A stretch of 64,000 nucleotides of DNA from Diphasiastrum complanatum (taxonomy: Eukaryota; Streptophyta; Lycopodiopsida; Lycopodiales; Lycopodiaceae). Under the pieces are notes generated by a model. The model was given only the letters and a program-made list of their open reading frames with translations, was not told the origin of the DNA and did not search any database. Position 1 is the first letter of the stretch, and every line of letters begins with the position of its first letter. The stretch is from NCBI GenBank assembly GCA_029204225.1, contig CM055099.1:39651192-39715191 (forward strand), in the 5' to 3' direction. Of the stretch, positions 10,789 through 19,884 are shown one piece after another. Position numbers and translations under genes: made by a program.

Positions 10789-11033
10789 AATAAAGGCCGA
10801 AATAGCAATAGCAGGGGAGGACGCGATCAGTGCAATGCGAAGACAGCCGGGAGGGCGCGGACAGTAGGGCGATGGGCATACAACAAAGAGGGCGCGGACA
10901 GCAGGGACGGCGCGAACAGTAGGGCGACGGGCAGGGAGAGAGATGAAGCGAGGTGGGGGGGATTAGGTTAAAAAAATATATAGTAATATATTAAATATTA
11001 AAAAATATTATATTTTAAAAAATAATATATATT
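10789..11033 (-). promoter_or_regulatory. Leader and AT-rich promoter region of the hAT transposase
   Basis: Read on the minus strand: an AT-rich block (10971-11033) with TATATATT-like motifs, then a pyrimidine-rich leader with repeated CGCCCTACTGT and CCGCGCCCTC segments. A CTTTTTACAG sequence just before the ATG at 10713 resembles a 3' splice site, so a leader intron is possible. Confidence 0.4.
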
Positions 11034-11120
11034 GTGGTACCGCGGATCAGTATGGATCCGCGGTACCACACTGGATTCGCGGTACCGGGATCCGCGGATC
11101 CTGGTACCGCTGGATCTATG
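11034..11120. repeat. Right subterminal palindromes of hAT copy A
   Basis: Nested GGTACC, GGATCC and CCGCGG palindromes fill the last 87 bp before the terminus at 11120. They mirror the left end at 4319-4440. Confidence 0.65.
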
Positions 11121-11384
11121 ATATATATATGTTTATATCATAGTACCCTCTGGTACCGTTGGTATGGTACCGCCGGTACCATATCAGTGGTACCGCCGGT
11201 ACGGTACCGCCCGGGGATCCGCGGTACCAGGGCGGTACCATTTTTAATATTTTTTTTTATTTTTTAATATATTTTTAGTAATTTTTTTTTGCATATTAAC
11301 TACCAAAAAAGGACAAAAAAAAGTAAAAAAAGGGGGTTCTGGGTGTAAAAAAAGAGGGTACAGTACATGATGCAGGGGACTGTT

Positions 11385-11570
11385 GCAGTGGCACATGGGC
11401 ACTGCGAGTGAGCAGACCGAGGGGCCAATGGGAGACCAACACAGGGGGGTAGCATCACATGGGGGCAAGTACAGAGGCACATGGGCATTGTGGGTGAGTA
11501 GACCATGGGCCCAATGGGAGACCAACACAGGGGGGAGCATCACATGGGGGGAGGTACAGAGGCACATGGA
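11385..11570 (+). repeat. Minisatellite upstream of the small hAT gene, copy B
   Basis: About two units of roughly 86 bp, each with GGCACATGGGCA, a GAGTAGACC or GAGCAGACC run and CAATGGGAGACCAACACAGGGG. Diverged in sequence and copy number from the array in copy A. Confidence 0.7.
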
Positions 11571-11609
11571 GGGATGATGGGGATCCACATGGCCGATCAG
11601 GCTGTGGGG

Positions 11610-11618
11610 ATAAATAGG
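11610..11618 (+). promoter_or_regulatory. TATA-like box of the small gene, copy B
   Basis: ATAAATAGG followed by CACTCAC, conserved in position and sequence with copy A (4924). Confidence 0.5.
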
Positions 11619-11789
11619 CACTCACAATGCCATTGTGGTCGGCATTTTCAGAGGCTGTGAGAGGGCTAGTGATAGACAGTGAGAGAGCAAGCGAGAGCCG
11701 GTGACAGGCTGTGAGAGGCTGTTTGAGAGCCAGGGTGTTGTGAGAGGGTGTTCAAAGGCCAGGGTGCTGTGAGGAGAAGGTCGATCGAG

Positions 11790-12152
11790 ATGGCAGAGCG
11801 CATACCACCGAAGCCCGAGGGCGAAGCCAGGAGGAAGCTTGAGGAAGATATCCGAAGGCACAACTAGAGGCATCGGAAGCAAGAGGCAGATATCCGAGAG
11901 ATGCTGCGACAGACTCGACAGAGAAATCCGGAACCGGAGCCCGCCCCCGTTGTGGATCCTGTCCCCGCTGTCGAGCTGGATCTGGATGAGCAGATCGGAA
12001 TGAATTTCACACGACGGCAGCTCATCATGGTCAGGGAAAGGGCGGCCAGACGTCGGGCTAACCAGGAGGCAGCTCGGGCTAACCGGGAGGCAGAGCAAGA
12101 GCGACAAAACAATGCACCAGACGAGAGCGAGGAGTCGGTGGAGGATCAGTGA
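11790..12152 (+). pseudogene. Small charged coiled-coil gene of the hAT element, copy B
   Basis: A 121-codon frame including the stop, from ATG at 11790 to TGA at 12150, with one in-frame TAG at 11865-11867 (codon 26) where copy A has GAA (Glu). It therefore lacks copy A's lesion and has its own. After the stop the frame stays open through VELDLDEQIGMNFTRRQL and the second Arg/Glu/Ala-rich helix to an acidic end, ESEESVEDQ. The N-terminus has extra residues (RIPPKPE) absent from copy A. The conserved core, linker and acidic end match copy A closely. No domain is recognised. It is transcribed towards the transposase tail at 12675-13752. Confidence 0.65.
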
Positions 12153-12674
12153 GGGATGTTTAGAATAGATGAGGTCCAGCCGTATGTGGCGGACTGTTGC
12201 TATGTAGTTTTCGGCAGTTTATGGTGCAGCAAATAACTAGATGGCTGCTTAAAAAAATGACAGTATATGTGATGTTATCCTGATACAACGGTTGAATATA
12301 TACATAGTTGTTTTTTGTGCAACGCGAGCCTGGTCATATAAGATGCAATGTCTGTAATTTTTTTAAATGCAGATGTATTACATGTGTTTATGAAATGTCG
12401 TTTGGGGTGTTGGGGTGATTGATGTGCTCATGATGTAGGTGCATATATGTGAAGCTAGCATTCACTTCAAACGAAATTAAATGAAAATAGGATTCAGACG
12501 TGCACATAGAATTCTTCGACATAAATAAAGCATCACATGTACAGAGCGACATACGCACAATGTGCAGCAAATAATGTAGGCCAAACACTGTATATAATGT
12601 GAAAAATCATCTGAGTACAATGGTAGACCGTCTGCTAGAGACAAACTACTGAAACTAAAACAACAGAGCCGCAA
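12153..12674. other. Convergent 3' region of hAT copy B
   Basis: Non-coding spacer between the small gene and the transposase tail, partly alignable with 5499-5939. Confidence 0.5.
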
Positions 12675-13752
12675 TCAATGCTTTGGCTCTGACTCAGACG
12701 AATGCTCTGGAGACAACTCAGGGCCCCGAGCTGACTCTCGCAGTCGATATCTCTGCCTGTCTGAAACTGGCATGGGCTGTGTATCCGAGGGGGAAGACTC
12801 GTCATCCTCATCCTCCCAATCAGCCTCCGCATCAGCCCCCAAGCAGGCCAAACCAACAACACCTGCTCCAACTGGCTGTGATACTGCACCTCTACCTGTA
12901 CCTGGAGCCCTGTGTGGTCGTCCTCTCCTCCCTGGCAGTTTCTGTGCCTTGCCTTTCTTGTTCGGTGCACCCTTGGGCCTGCCTGGTCACTTGCGGACAA
13001 GAGGAGCTGTCAATGCCTCGTCACCCCCATGCAAATCACCTGGCTGGCTAGGCTGGGCCCAAGCTGAGGCCGGCTGGGATAGGGAAGCAAAAGAGGGAAC
13101 TCCCTGTGCAACTGAGCGAGGAGGATGAGCTCGTGGAGTGTGTGCCCGTGGGGCTGCTGCAGGTGGAGGAACTGGCTGTGCAGGAGGCGAGTACAGTGGC
13201 GATATGTACTGAAAGGGGCGCTATGGTGGCCGGTACTGGTACATCCTGGGTGCTGCCAAAGGAGGAGGATGTGACGTGGGTGCTGCCACTGGAGGAGCCA
13301 CTGTGGATGTGGGTGCTGCAAGAGAAAACATGGGCACAGATGGTGGCCTGCCATGGAGACCTGGTGCTGCAGAAGTGGACGACGATGGAGGGGCTGCAGG
13401 CCTAAATGGCATCGGTGGCACTGGAGCTGTGCGACGCACATACACCCTCTGAGGAGCTGGAGGAACTGTAGGCACCTCATGCGGCTGCTCTGGCTGGGAC
13501 TCTGTGTATGGCATGTTGGCAAGAGATGATGGGGGCGCCCTGACACTCGGCATCTGCTGGGCCTCTGAATCCAATGTGGCAACCAAGTCGGCTAGCTGGG
13601 CATCCGAATACAAATGCTCTGGGCTCTGGGACTCATCCTGTGCACCAGCCTCTAAATCATCCTGTGCACCAACCTCTGAATCATCCTGTGCACCAACCCC
13701 TGAATCAACCCAAGCCTCATCCCGTGCCTCATCATGTGCACCCTGTAGACCC
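12675..13752 (-). pseudogene. hAT transposase 3' exon, copy B
   Basis: The last exon only, aligned with 6366-7466 of copy A: an acidic repeat region (GAQDDSE/GAQDDLE units), the SEAQQMPSVRAPPSSLA segment, the proline-rich stretch, the AT-hook block and the acidic C-terminus ending at the stop 12675-12677. In-frame stops lie at 13221-13223 (TAG, copy A has a sense codon) and 12987-12989 (TGA, within the AT-hook region where copy A has Arg). The 368-bp duplication of copy A is absent. The exon is cut at about 13752 and joined to a LINE-like endonuclease fragment. It shows that the unusual long tail belongs to the family and is not peculiar to copy A. Confidence 0.75.
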
Positions 13753-13754
13753 TG

Positions 13755-14256
13755 CTCTATTGTGGGTGCATTTATGAGATGAGAAAGTTTTCGAAGGATA
13801 TGCAGTATTGGCAGATTGTAAAAGAGATTGAGATAAGAAGGTCGCTTGATGGTCAACCGAGGAGGTGAAGGGAAAGTCATGGAGAAAAGTCGTTAAGGAC
13901 GAGGTGTAAGTGGGAAGACCTGACGAAGAGAAAGTAGGGCGAGGGTGACGGATGGGGCGGTGTGTCGTGACCGTGGTGATAGGATGTCCAAGGGATAGAA
14001 GCAGGAGGGAGTGATCAGAGATGGTAGGAGGTATAGTGTGGAAGGTATGAAGGAATGGGATCAAAGCCGGTGAACCAATGAAGTAGGCTACAACACTATG
14101 TCCTCCCTCATATGGGTGACAGGTAAAATATGATGAAGGCCAACAAGGAAGGCCATTCAATATGGCTAAGGAATGGGCCTCCGCTAAGCCAATCAACTGC
14201 TCTACAAAGTGAGTAGCCGTAATATCTGCATCTTGTGAGGTCCTATCCAATCCCAT
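13755..14256 (-). pseudogene. LINE-like endonuclease fragment
   Basis: The minus-strand frame reads LAEAHSLAILNGLP, then GGHSVVAYFIGSPAL, then TISDHSLLLLSLGHP. This order (ILNG, SVV.Y, SDH) is that of the C-terminal half of an exonuclease-endonuclease-phosphatase domain as found in non-LTR retrotransposons. The Asp usually present in SVxDY is Ala here. No reverse transcriptase follows, since the sequence to the left is hAT copy B. It is a relic brought next to the hAT break. Helitron-encoded endonuclease relatives cannot be excluded. Confidence 0.5.
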
Positions 14257-15429
14257 ATCTAATGTGCGAACCTATAAGAAGTCACTCTCTGCATGAAACT
14301 CTGCTTGCCTAATGCTTGCCTGATGCTCGTACGAGCATCCCCATTCATAATACCTTAGAATATTTTGGGCCTTTGGTTAGCATAGAATTGGACTCGATTC
14401 TGAGTCATTCTATTCCTTTCCTTGCAGCATTCTTTGCATATCCTACAAGAAATCAAATGCAACTTGCACCTTGAGACCTCTTGGAGTCCAACAAATATCC
14501 ATGAATGCAGCCTTACAACAACATAAACGGACTATATCCAATACAAAATGCTTTGAAATTGTATGCAAACTCAACCATTAAAAGGTATTGATAGCAATCC
14601 ACTTGTCATTTGCAGACATTTGCTTGCAATATATATGCCATGGACTGGTTCGTACGCGTTCAATCTACCCATCAAACTCTAGGTGATCAATAGATAAGAG
14701 ACAACTGGTCGCTTCCAATAATAATAGAATTGATTTCCAAAATTTGTCAACGAACTTGGAATCACGATCACCAACAATATTGTTCGAGAAACCATACAAC
14801 TAAATAACTTTTATACAAAAAGTTCCGTAAGCTAAAAAGTCGTGACGTAGTTTTGGTTGGAGTAAACTATGTCTTCTTGAAAATTTGTCACCTGCTACCA
14901 ACATGGAATTGTAAACCTTTTTGATCTTAGGAAGTCTAGTCACAATATCCAATGCAATACTTTCCCATTTTTAGTTGGTAATTTTCAATGGATGCAATAA
15001 ATTACCTTGAGTAATTTTGCTTATTAGCTTAGCATTCTTCACACATTTAAACGTATGCCTCCACACAACTTTTCATTTCTGGACCCTCCATGTCCCATGA
15101 ATAGGGAGTGACTCCTAGGGTACCAACCCCCATGCCCACCATGGACCTATGGCCCACTTGTTCACCCCAGCTATTTCAAGTAGCATCCGACATTGGATGC
15201 CCTCCATGACATTAGATACTCTTGGAGGAGATGATGCCACAATTGTCATTCCCCTCAATCTAGCACTCACTCCCGCCCATAACCAATAGTGTTTCTCCTC
15301 TAGAGACACAAGACCTTCCACCAAGTTATTGCCAGAATGCAAACATTGCTTGGGTTTGCTAACACAAGATAATAGATGTACCTTGCATCCCAAGGGTTGT
15401 TGTAGCTTATGAGCCACCTAGCTAACCTT
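14257..15429 (-). pseudogene. Decayed gypsy integrase core and LTR-like sequence
   Basis: Around 14600-14820 the minus strand reads, across frame breaks, LYGFSNNIVGDRDSKFVDKFW, the integrase core block with its catalytic Asp. Sequence at about 15095-15180 (around CCCATGCCCACCATGGACC) recurs at 29358-29405, so it belongs to a dispersed repeat, probably an LTR of an old gypsy family. A minus frame at 15115-15417 is open for 100 codons but matches nothing I know. Confidence 0.5.
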
Positions 15430-15790
15430 TTTAATAATTAGTTGTGGTGCATGATAACTTTGGAGATATCTTGACACACTTCCCCATGCATAGCACCTTC
15501 GACTTGGAAGGGATCGGTAGATATACCCAATCTCCTATCTCAAATTCCCGACAAGTATAGTTCTCACGAGTGTAACTTTTTGCCCTAGCCATTACTTTAG
15601 ATAAATTTGCTTGTGCAGTTTCTAGATTCTACAATATCTAGGCTAAAAACTTTTTAGCACTAGGCACCTTACACAGAATTTCTATGGTTGTTGGGCTAGC
15701 TGGCGTATAACCATAGTTGAGCTCAAAAGGGCTCAATCCTACACATATCTCTTATCATTATACACAAACTCTACCAAGGGTAAATGCTTA
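15430..15790 (-). pseudogene. Gypsy integrase C-terminal fragment
   Basis: Minus-strand reading with several stops: LVEFVYNDKRYV, then LSSTMVIRQLA-like text, then GDWVYLPIPSK in another frame. These match the end of a gypsy integrase, including the DWV.L segment of the GPY/F module. It lies to the right of the integrase core fragment, the wrong order for one intact minus-strand element, so the two pieces come from different insertions or a rearrangement. Confidence 0.5.
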
Positions 15791-15839
15791 ACCTTTTCAA
15801 GCTTTCATAGTGTGCTTACTATGTTGTTATGATACTTCA

Positions 15840-15852
15840 TGGTATCAGAGCA
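15840..15852 (+). other. Copia primer-binding site (iMet tRNA)
   Basis: TGGTATCAGAGCA, complementary to the 3' end of initiator tRNA-Met, directly after an LTR-like end ...GATACTTCA. Only about 45 bp of the left LTR remains before it. Confidence 0.8.
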
Positions 15853-17847
15853 GGTTATGTTGCTTGTGGTGTAGTGAAAGCTTGGACCTGTTTTGATCAG
15901 ATTTCTGCCATTCCTGGAGAGCAGCTCTTTGAGAAGGGCGCACTTTCTGTAGGGGCATCTGATCTCTATGCTATCTGCATGGTTGGAGTATTGTTAGCTT
16001 GTGATCCTAAAACTTTCTAATTTGGGAGAAAAGTTTGAGTTTTCTGGGACAGCCAAGGCTGTAGGAGGGCGCTTTCTATAGTGAGAACTTCAGTGAAAGT
16101 TCTGAGTGGATCTGGGACAAGGGCTAGGACAGCCATACAGCGGGATAAGATCAAGAACATTTTGGAAGATAAAGAATGTTGGAAGATTGTGACAGGTGAG
16201 GAGCCTATTCCAACATCAAAACTTGAGCTCAAGGACTATATCAAGAGAGGGGAAAGGGCACACAGGATCATCAACGTGTCAGTGTGGGATAATGTGATTC
16301 CTCTAATTAAGTCAGCCAAAGGACCTGTAGATGCTTGGCACATTCTTTGTGCATTGTACGAGACGGCAAGTACAACTAGACTTCTCTACTTGAAGAACAA
16401 GTTTTATACTCTCAGGATGGAGACAGGAGAGACAGTTACTGATCATCTTACTAAGATTCAGAATCTTAGATGTCAGCTTTTTGTGCTTGGAGAGGCTATT
16501 GCTAACAAAGACTTGGTGCCAACCAATGGAATAAAAAGGCAGCTTACAGCTCCTCATAGCCCTCAGCAAAATAGCGTAACCGAGAGAAAGAACCGAACTA
16601 TTGTGGAGTGTGCAAGGTGCATGCTCAAGGCAAAGGGGTTGCCCAACTCTTTTTGGGGCGAGGCAATGCACACAGCGGTGTTTTTGTTGAATAGAAGTCC
16701 AACTAAAGCTGTGGAAGGCAAGACTCCAAAAGAGGCATTTAGCGGCATTAAGCCCAAGGTGGGCGCTTTGCGAGTGTTTGGTTGTACGGCATATGCCCAT
16801 ATTCCCAAGGATGACAGGAAGAAGCTGGATGCAAAATCAATAAAGTGTATTTTCTTGGGATATAGTGCGGAAAGCAAAGCTTACCGACTTTACGATCTTA
16901 CTAGCAGGAAGAGGATCATAAGTCAAGATGTGATCTTTGAAGAAGATCAAACGCCTCCTATGGAGGAACATGAGATGGAGGGTACAAGTGAATTTGTGCC
17001 AATACTTGATGATCCACATCCATATATTGAGGAGTCTCATGATGATCATATGAGTGATCAAGAGGAAGAATCCAAGGAGACTAGGAAGCGGAAGGAAAGG
17101 GGCAAAGTTGTTGAGTCCTATTAACCATCTTCATCACCAACTACAAGGAAGAAGTTTCCCAAGTGGTATTGGCAAACTGTGCAGGATGGTTTGATATTGA
17201 ATGAGAGAGAGAGAGCAGCAATCCAAGGGCAAGGAGGTCTCAAAGGCAAGCCCAGCAGCATGGACACCAGGAGACAACCTATGCACTTATGACCACTATT
17301 TTGGATTCACAAGATCCGCATACATTCACTGAGGCAGCAGATGAGAAGGTATGGCAAAATGCCATGCAAGAGGAGTATAACTCATCCTCAAGAATGATAC
17401 ATGGGACTTGGTGAAGCTACCAAAAGGAAAGCGTCCTATTGGGTGTAAATTGGTCTATAAGATGACGTCTATCAGGTTGGTTTTCGCATTGGCTGCATTT
17501 TTTGGTTGGGAGGTCCATCAAATGGACGTGAAAAGTGCTTTTCTCAATGGACAGTTGGAGAAGTCTACATGGATCAGCCACAAGGCTTTGGGGCTAAGGG
17601 CAAGGAAACTATGGTATGCAGGCTTAAGAAGGCCTTGTATGTACTATGGTTTGAAGCAGGCACCCAGGGCCTGGTATAGTCGTATTGACAACTATTTTGC
17701 CAAGGAGCAATTCATAAAGAGTCATTTCGGATTGTGCCCTGTTCGTGAAGGAGGAGGATGGGAACATTGTTTTGATAGTTCTCTATGTGGATGACTTGGT
17801 CATCACGGGTAACAATGAGAAGCTGATTGAAAAGGTGAAGGTTCATT
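15853..17847 (+). pseudogene. Ty1/copia element with in-frame gag-integrase fusion
   Basis: Downstream of the primer-binding site, a frame at 16081-17124 begins with copia gag (IKNILEDKECWKIVTGEEP through LRCQLFVLGE). It then passes without a stop, right after KDLVPT, into the end of the integrase core (IKRQLTAPHSPQQNSVTERKN, RTIVECARCMLKAKGLPNSF) and its C-terminal region. The zinc knuckle, protease and first half of integrase are missing. Reverse transcriptase follows in broken frames (17280-17847): VYKM joined to SIRLVFALAAFFGW (a second internal deletion), QMDVKSAFLNG, LKQAPRAWYS and LYVDDLVITG. RNase H is absent. The element ends where another copia LTR begins. Non-autonomous and decayed. 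Confidence 0.85.
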
Positions 17848-17854
17848 AATCAAA

Positions 17855-19019
17855 TGAGTTGACATGCAATTGACATGCAAGTAGAAATGAAGAACCAGCA
17901 AGCTATGGATCCCAAATTTTGATCCTAGTTCAAGTCTATGTGAACTCCACTCTATGCTAAAACAATGAATCAAAATGGCAATGAATTCTACTTGCTGGCC
18001 ACTCCAATCAGCAGGATCAGATCTGGAAAATCAGATTCTAATCATCCTCTAATTGGCCTTTAATCACTATTAGTGATGGCATCCTTCTAATAGAAAACAA
18101 ATGCTTTTGATTTCATCAATTTCTGATAAGTATTTAAGGAGGAAAAATGAAATTTACAGATCTGAGGCAGCGCCCAATCAACAATGATTAGTGGGCTGTT
18201 TTGGCTCCAAATGTGCAACCAATGAGGGTAGAAGTGGTATAGCTGGCAACGCCCTCCTCCTACAAGCTTGATTCCCCCAGAATTGGATGAGTAATGATGG
18301 AGATCCACCAGAAATCAGATCTGTCCCTGCAGCGAGTTCCTACACAAGGAAAATGAAGAATGGAGCAAGAAGTCACAAAACACAATGAAGATGGAAGAAA
18401 GTTTCAGGATCCCTCTCTCACCATCTCGTGGAGGTAGAGTGATTTCCTCTACTAAATAGACTTTTTGAATGTACAATGGTTGGCATGCAAATGCCACGTG
18501 TCCAATTCCTATGCATGCCACTTGCATGTCACATGCATGCCACATCTCATGTTAATAGGTGGAAATTTAACTAGTACTCCCCCATGCACATGTGCATGGG
18601 GGTCACCAAACTCAAGTGGAGTCATAGGCATCATCATGCAAGAAGGCCTTCACCACTAGTTTGGGACTTAGATCCAAAACAAAATTGCCTAAGTATTTGG
18701 GCCTTAAAAATTATGGAGTACAAGACAAAAGCAAGAGAGAGAGAACTTCAAAGCTCAAACAACTTGAATGATTAGTAACAAAGTAGTAGGGCATGGAAAC
18801 CCCTCCAAACTAAGGGCCACATATAGCATGTAATGTATAGAGGTCTTGTCTTTCTAATTCTAGCTCTAGACCTCACATGGGTCCTTAACTAACTTGATAT
18901 TACTTGCCTAATTAGCACAAGTGGGGTGTACTATGTAATGTTTTACCATGTCTTATGCACAACTTACAAATTACAAGTATACAAGCCTTAAGGGGCAAAA
19001 TGGGCATTATATTTCAACA
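17855..19019 (-). mobile_element. Probable 3' LTR of a minus-strand copia element
   Basis: The minus strand reads ATTGAGGGGGG (a polypurine tract) immediately followed by TGTTGAAATATAATGCCC, a normal LTR start, at 19019. The far end is uncertain. A TG at 17855 gives about 1.16 kb, and a shorter LTR is possible. Its left neighbour is the reverse transcriptase of the plus-strand copia element, so this element or fragment landed there. Confidence 0.55.
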
Positions 19020-19880
19020 CCCCCCCTCAATGGCTATGTTGTTCATACCAACACCTAGCATGCTACGAAACTTTTCAAAATTTTCTCTACTAAGTGCCTT
19101 AGTAAAGATATCTGCTGCTTGATCATTGGTATCACAATACTTGAGCTGAATTTCTCCACTTTGTATCTTCTCTCGTAAGAAGTGTTGATCCACCTCAATA
19201 TGCTTCGTACGAGCATGGTACACAGGATTTTTGGCTAGTTGGATACAACACTGGCTATCGCAATAAAGAATAGTAGGACCATCCTGTGGGATCTGCACCT
19301 CCCCAAGAAGTCTCCCAAGCCATATAGCCTTGCAGGTAGTTTTCGTCGTTGCCCGGTACTCGGCCTCTGTCGATGATAAGGTAACGGTGGGTTGTTTCTT
19401 GTTGCACCAAGGAATGGTTTTAGAACCAAGGTTGAGAGTGTAACCTGTGGTCGACCTATCACCAGCCCAATCCAAATCGGTAAAGCCTCCAAGCTGAAGC
19501 TTCCCGTCATTTGTGTACTCAATCCCATAACAGGTTGTCCCCTTGACATACCTCAAAACCCTCTTAGTTGCTTTCCAATGGGCTTCAGTTGGAGAGCTCA
19601 TAAACTGGCTAGCCACACCAACCGCATTGGAAATGTCTGGTCTCGTAGTGGTGAGATACATCAGGCTACCCACAAGCTACCTATAAAGAGTCGTCCACAA
19701 AAGGAGTGTCATCATCTCTAGATGGCTTGCTGCTAGTATCAATGGGAGTGGATACGGGTTTGCAATCCTACATGTTGAACCTGTTAAAGACTTCACATGC
19801 ATAGTTAGCTTGGAAAATAAACACACAATTTTGCTTTTTCCAAACCTGCAAGCCTAGGCAATAGTGGATTAGACCCAAAT
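19014..19880 (-). pseudogene. Copia reverse transcriptase end plus RNase H
   Basis: The main minus-strand frame (19673-19014) holds MGSLMYLTTTRPDISNAVG, LDWAGDRSTTGY, LSSTEAEYRA, AIWLGRLLGE, LYCDSQCCIQLAKNPVYHAR, TKHIEVDQHFLRE and DQAADIFTKAL, the complete copia RNase H with its normal end. Further right, to about 19880, the end of the reverse transcriptase (LGLIHYCLGL, DCKPVSTPID) is readable with stops. The rest of gag-pol is missing, cut at the start of an opposite-strand gypsy relic. Confidence 0.85.
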
Positions 19881-19884
19881 CCTT

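Larger units (their letters stand above)
4319..11120. mobile_element. hAT transposon copy A, two convergent genes, 6.8 kb
   Basis: The left end is CATAGTGGCACGTGG. The right end, read inward on the minus strand, is CATAGATCCAGCGGTACC. ATATATAT flanks both sides (4311-4318 and 11121-11128), the right size for a hAT duplication but weak evidence because the target is an AT repeat. Inside, in order: palindrome-rich left end, minisatellite, a small plus-strand gene (5154-5498), convergent 3' regions, a minus-strand four-exon hAT transposase gene (10713-6366), an AT-rich promoter region and the palindrome-rich right end. Copy B repeats the same left half. All coding parts now carry lesions, so the copy is not autonomous. 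Confidence 0.8.
11139..13752. mobile_element. hAT transposon copy B, truncated
   Basis: Starts CATAGTACCCTCTGGTACC, 18 bp beyond the right end of copy A. It is preceded by GTTTATAT (11131-11138), the expected position of an 8-bp target duplication. It repeats the copy A order: palindromes (11139-11240), minisatellite, small plus-strand gene and the transposase 3' exon on the minus strand. Similarity to copy A stops near 13752, inside the last transposase exon, so the transposase core and right end are lost. The matching right-hand duplication could not be found. Confidence 0.75.

Noticed and set aside
15115-15417. 100-codon minus frame rich in Trp and Leu
   Set aside because: Lies in sequence that partly recurs at 29.36-29.40 kb as a dispersed repeat. 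No recognisable protein features.
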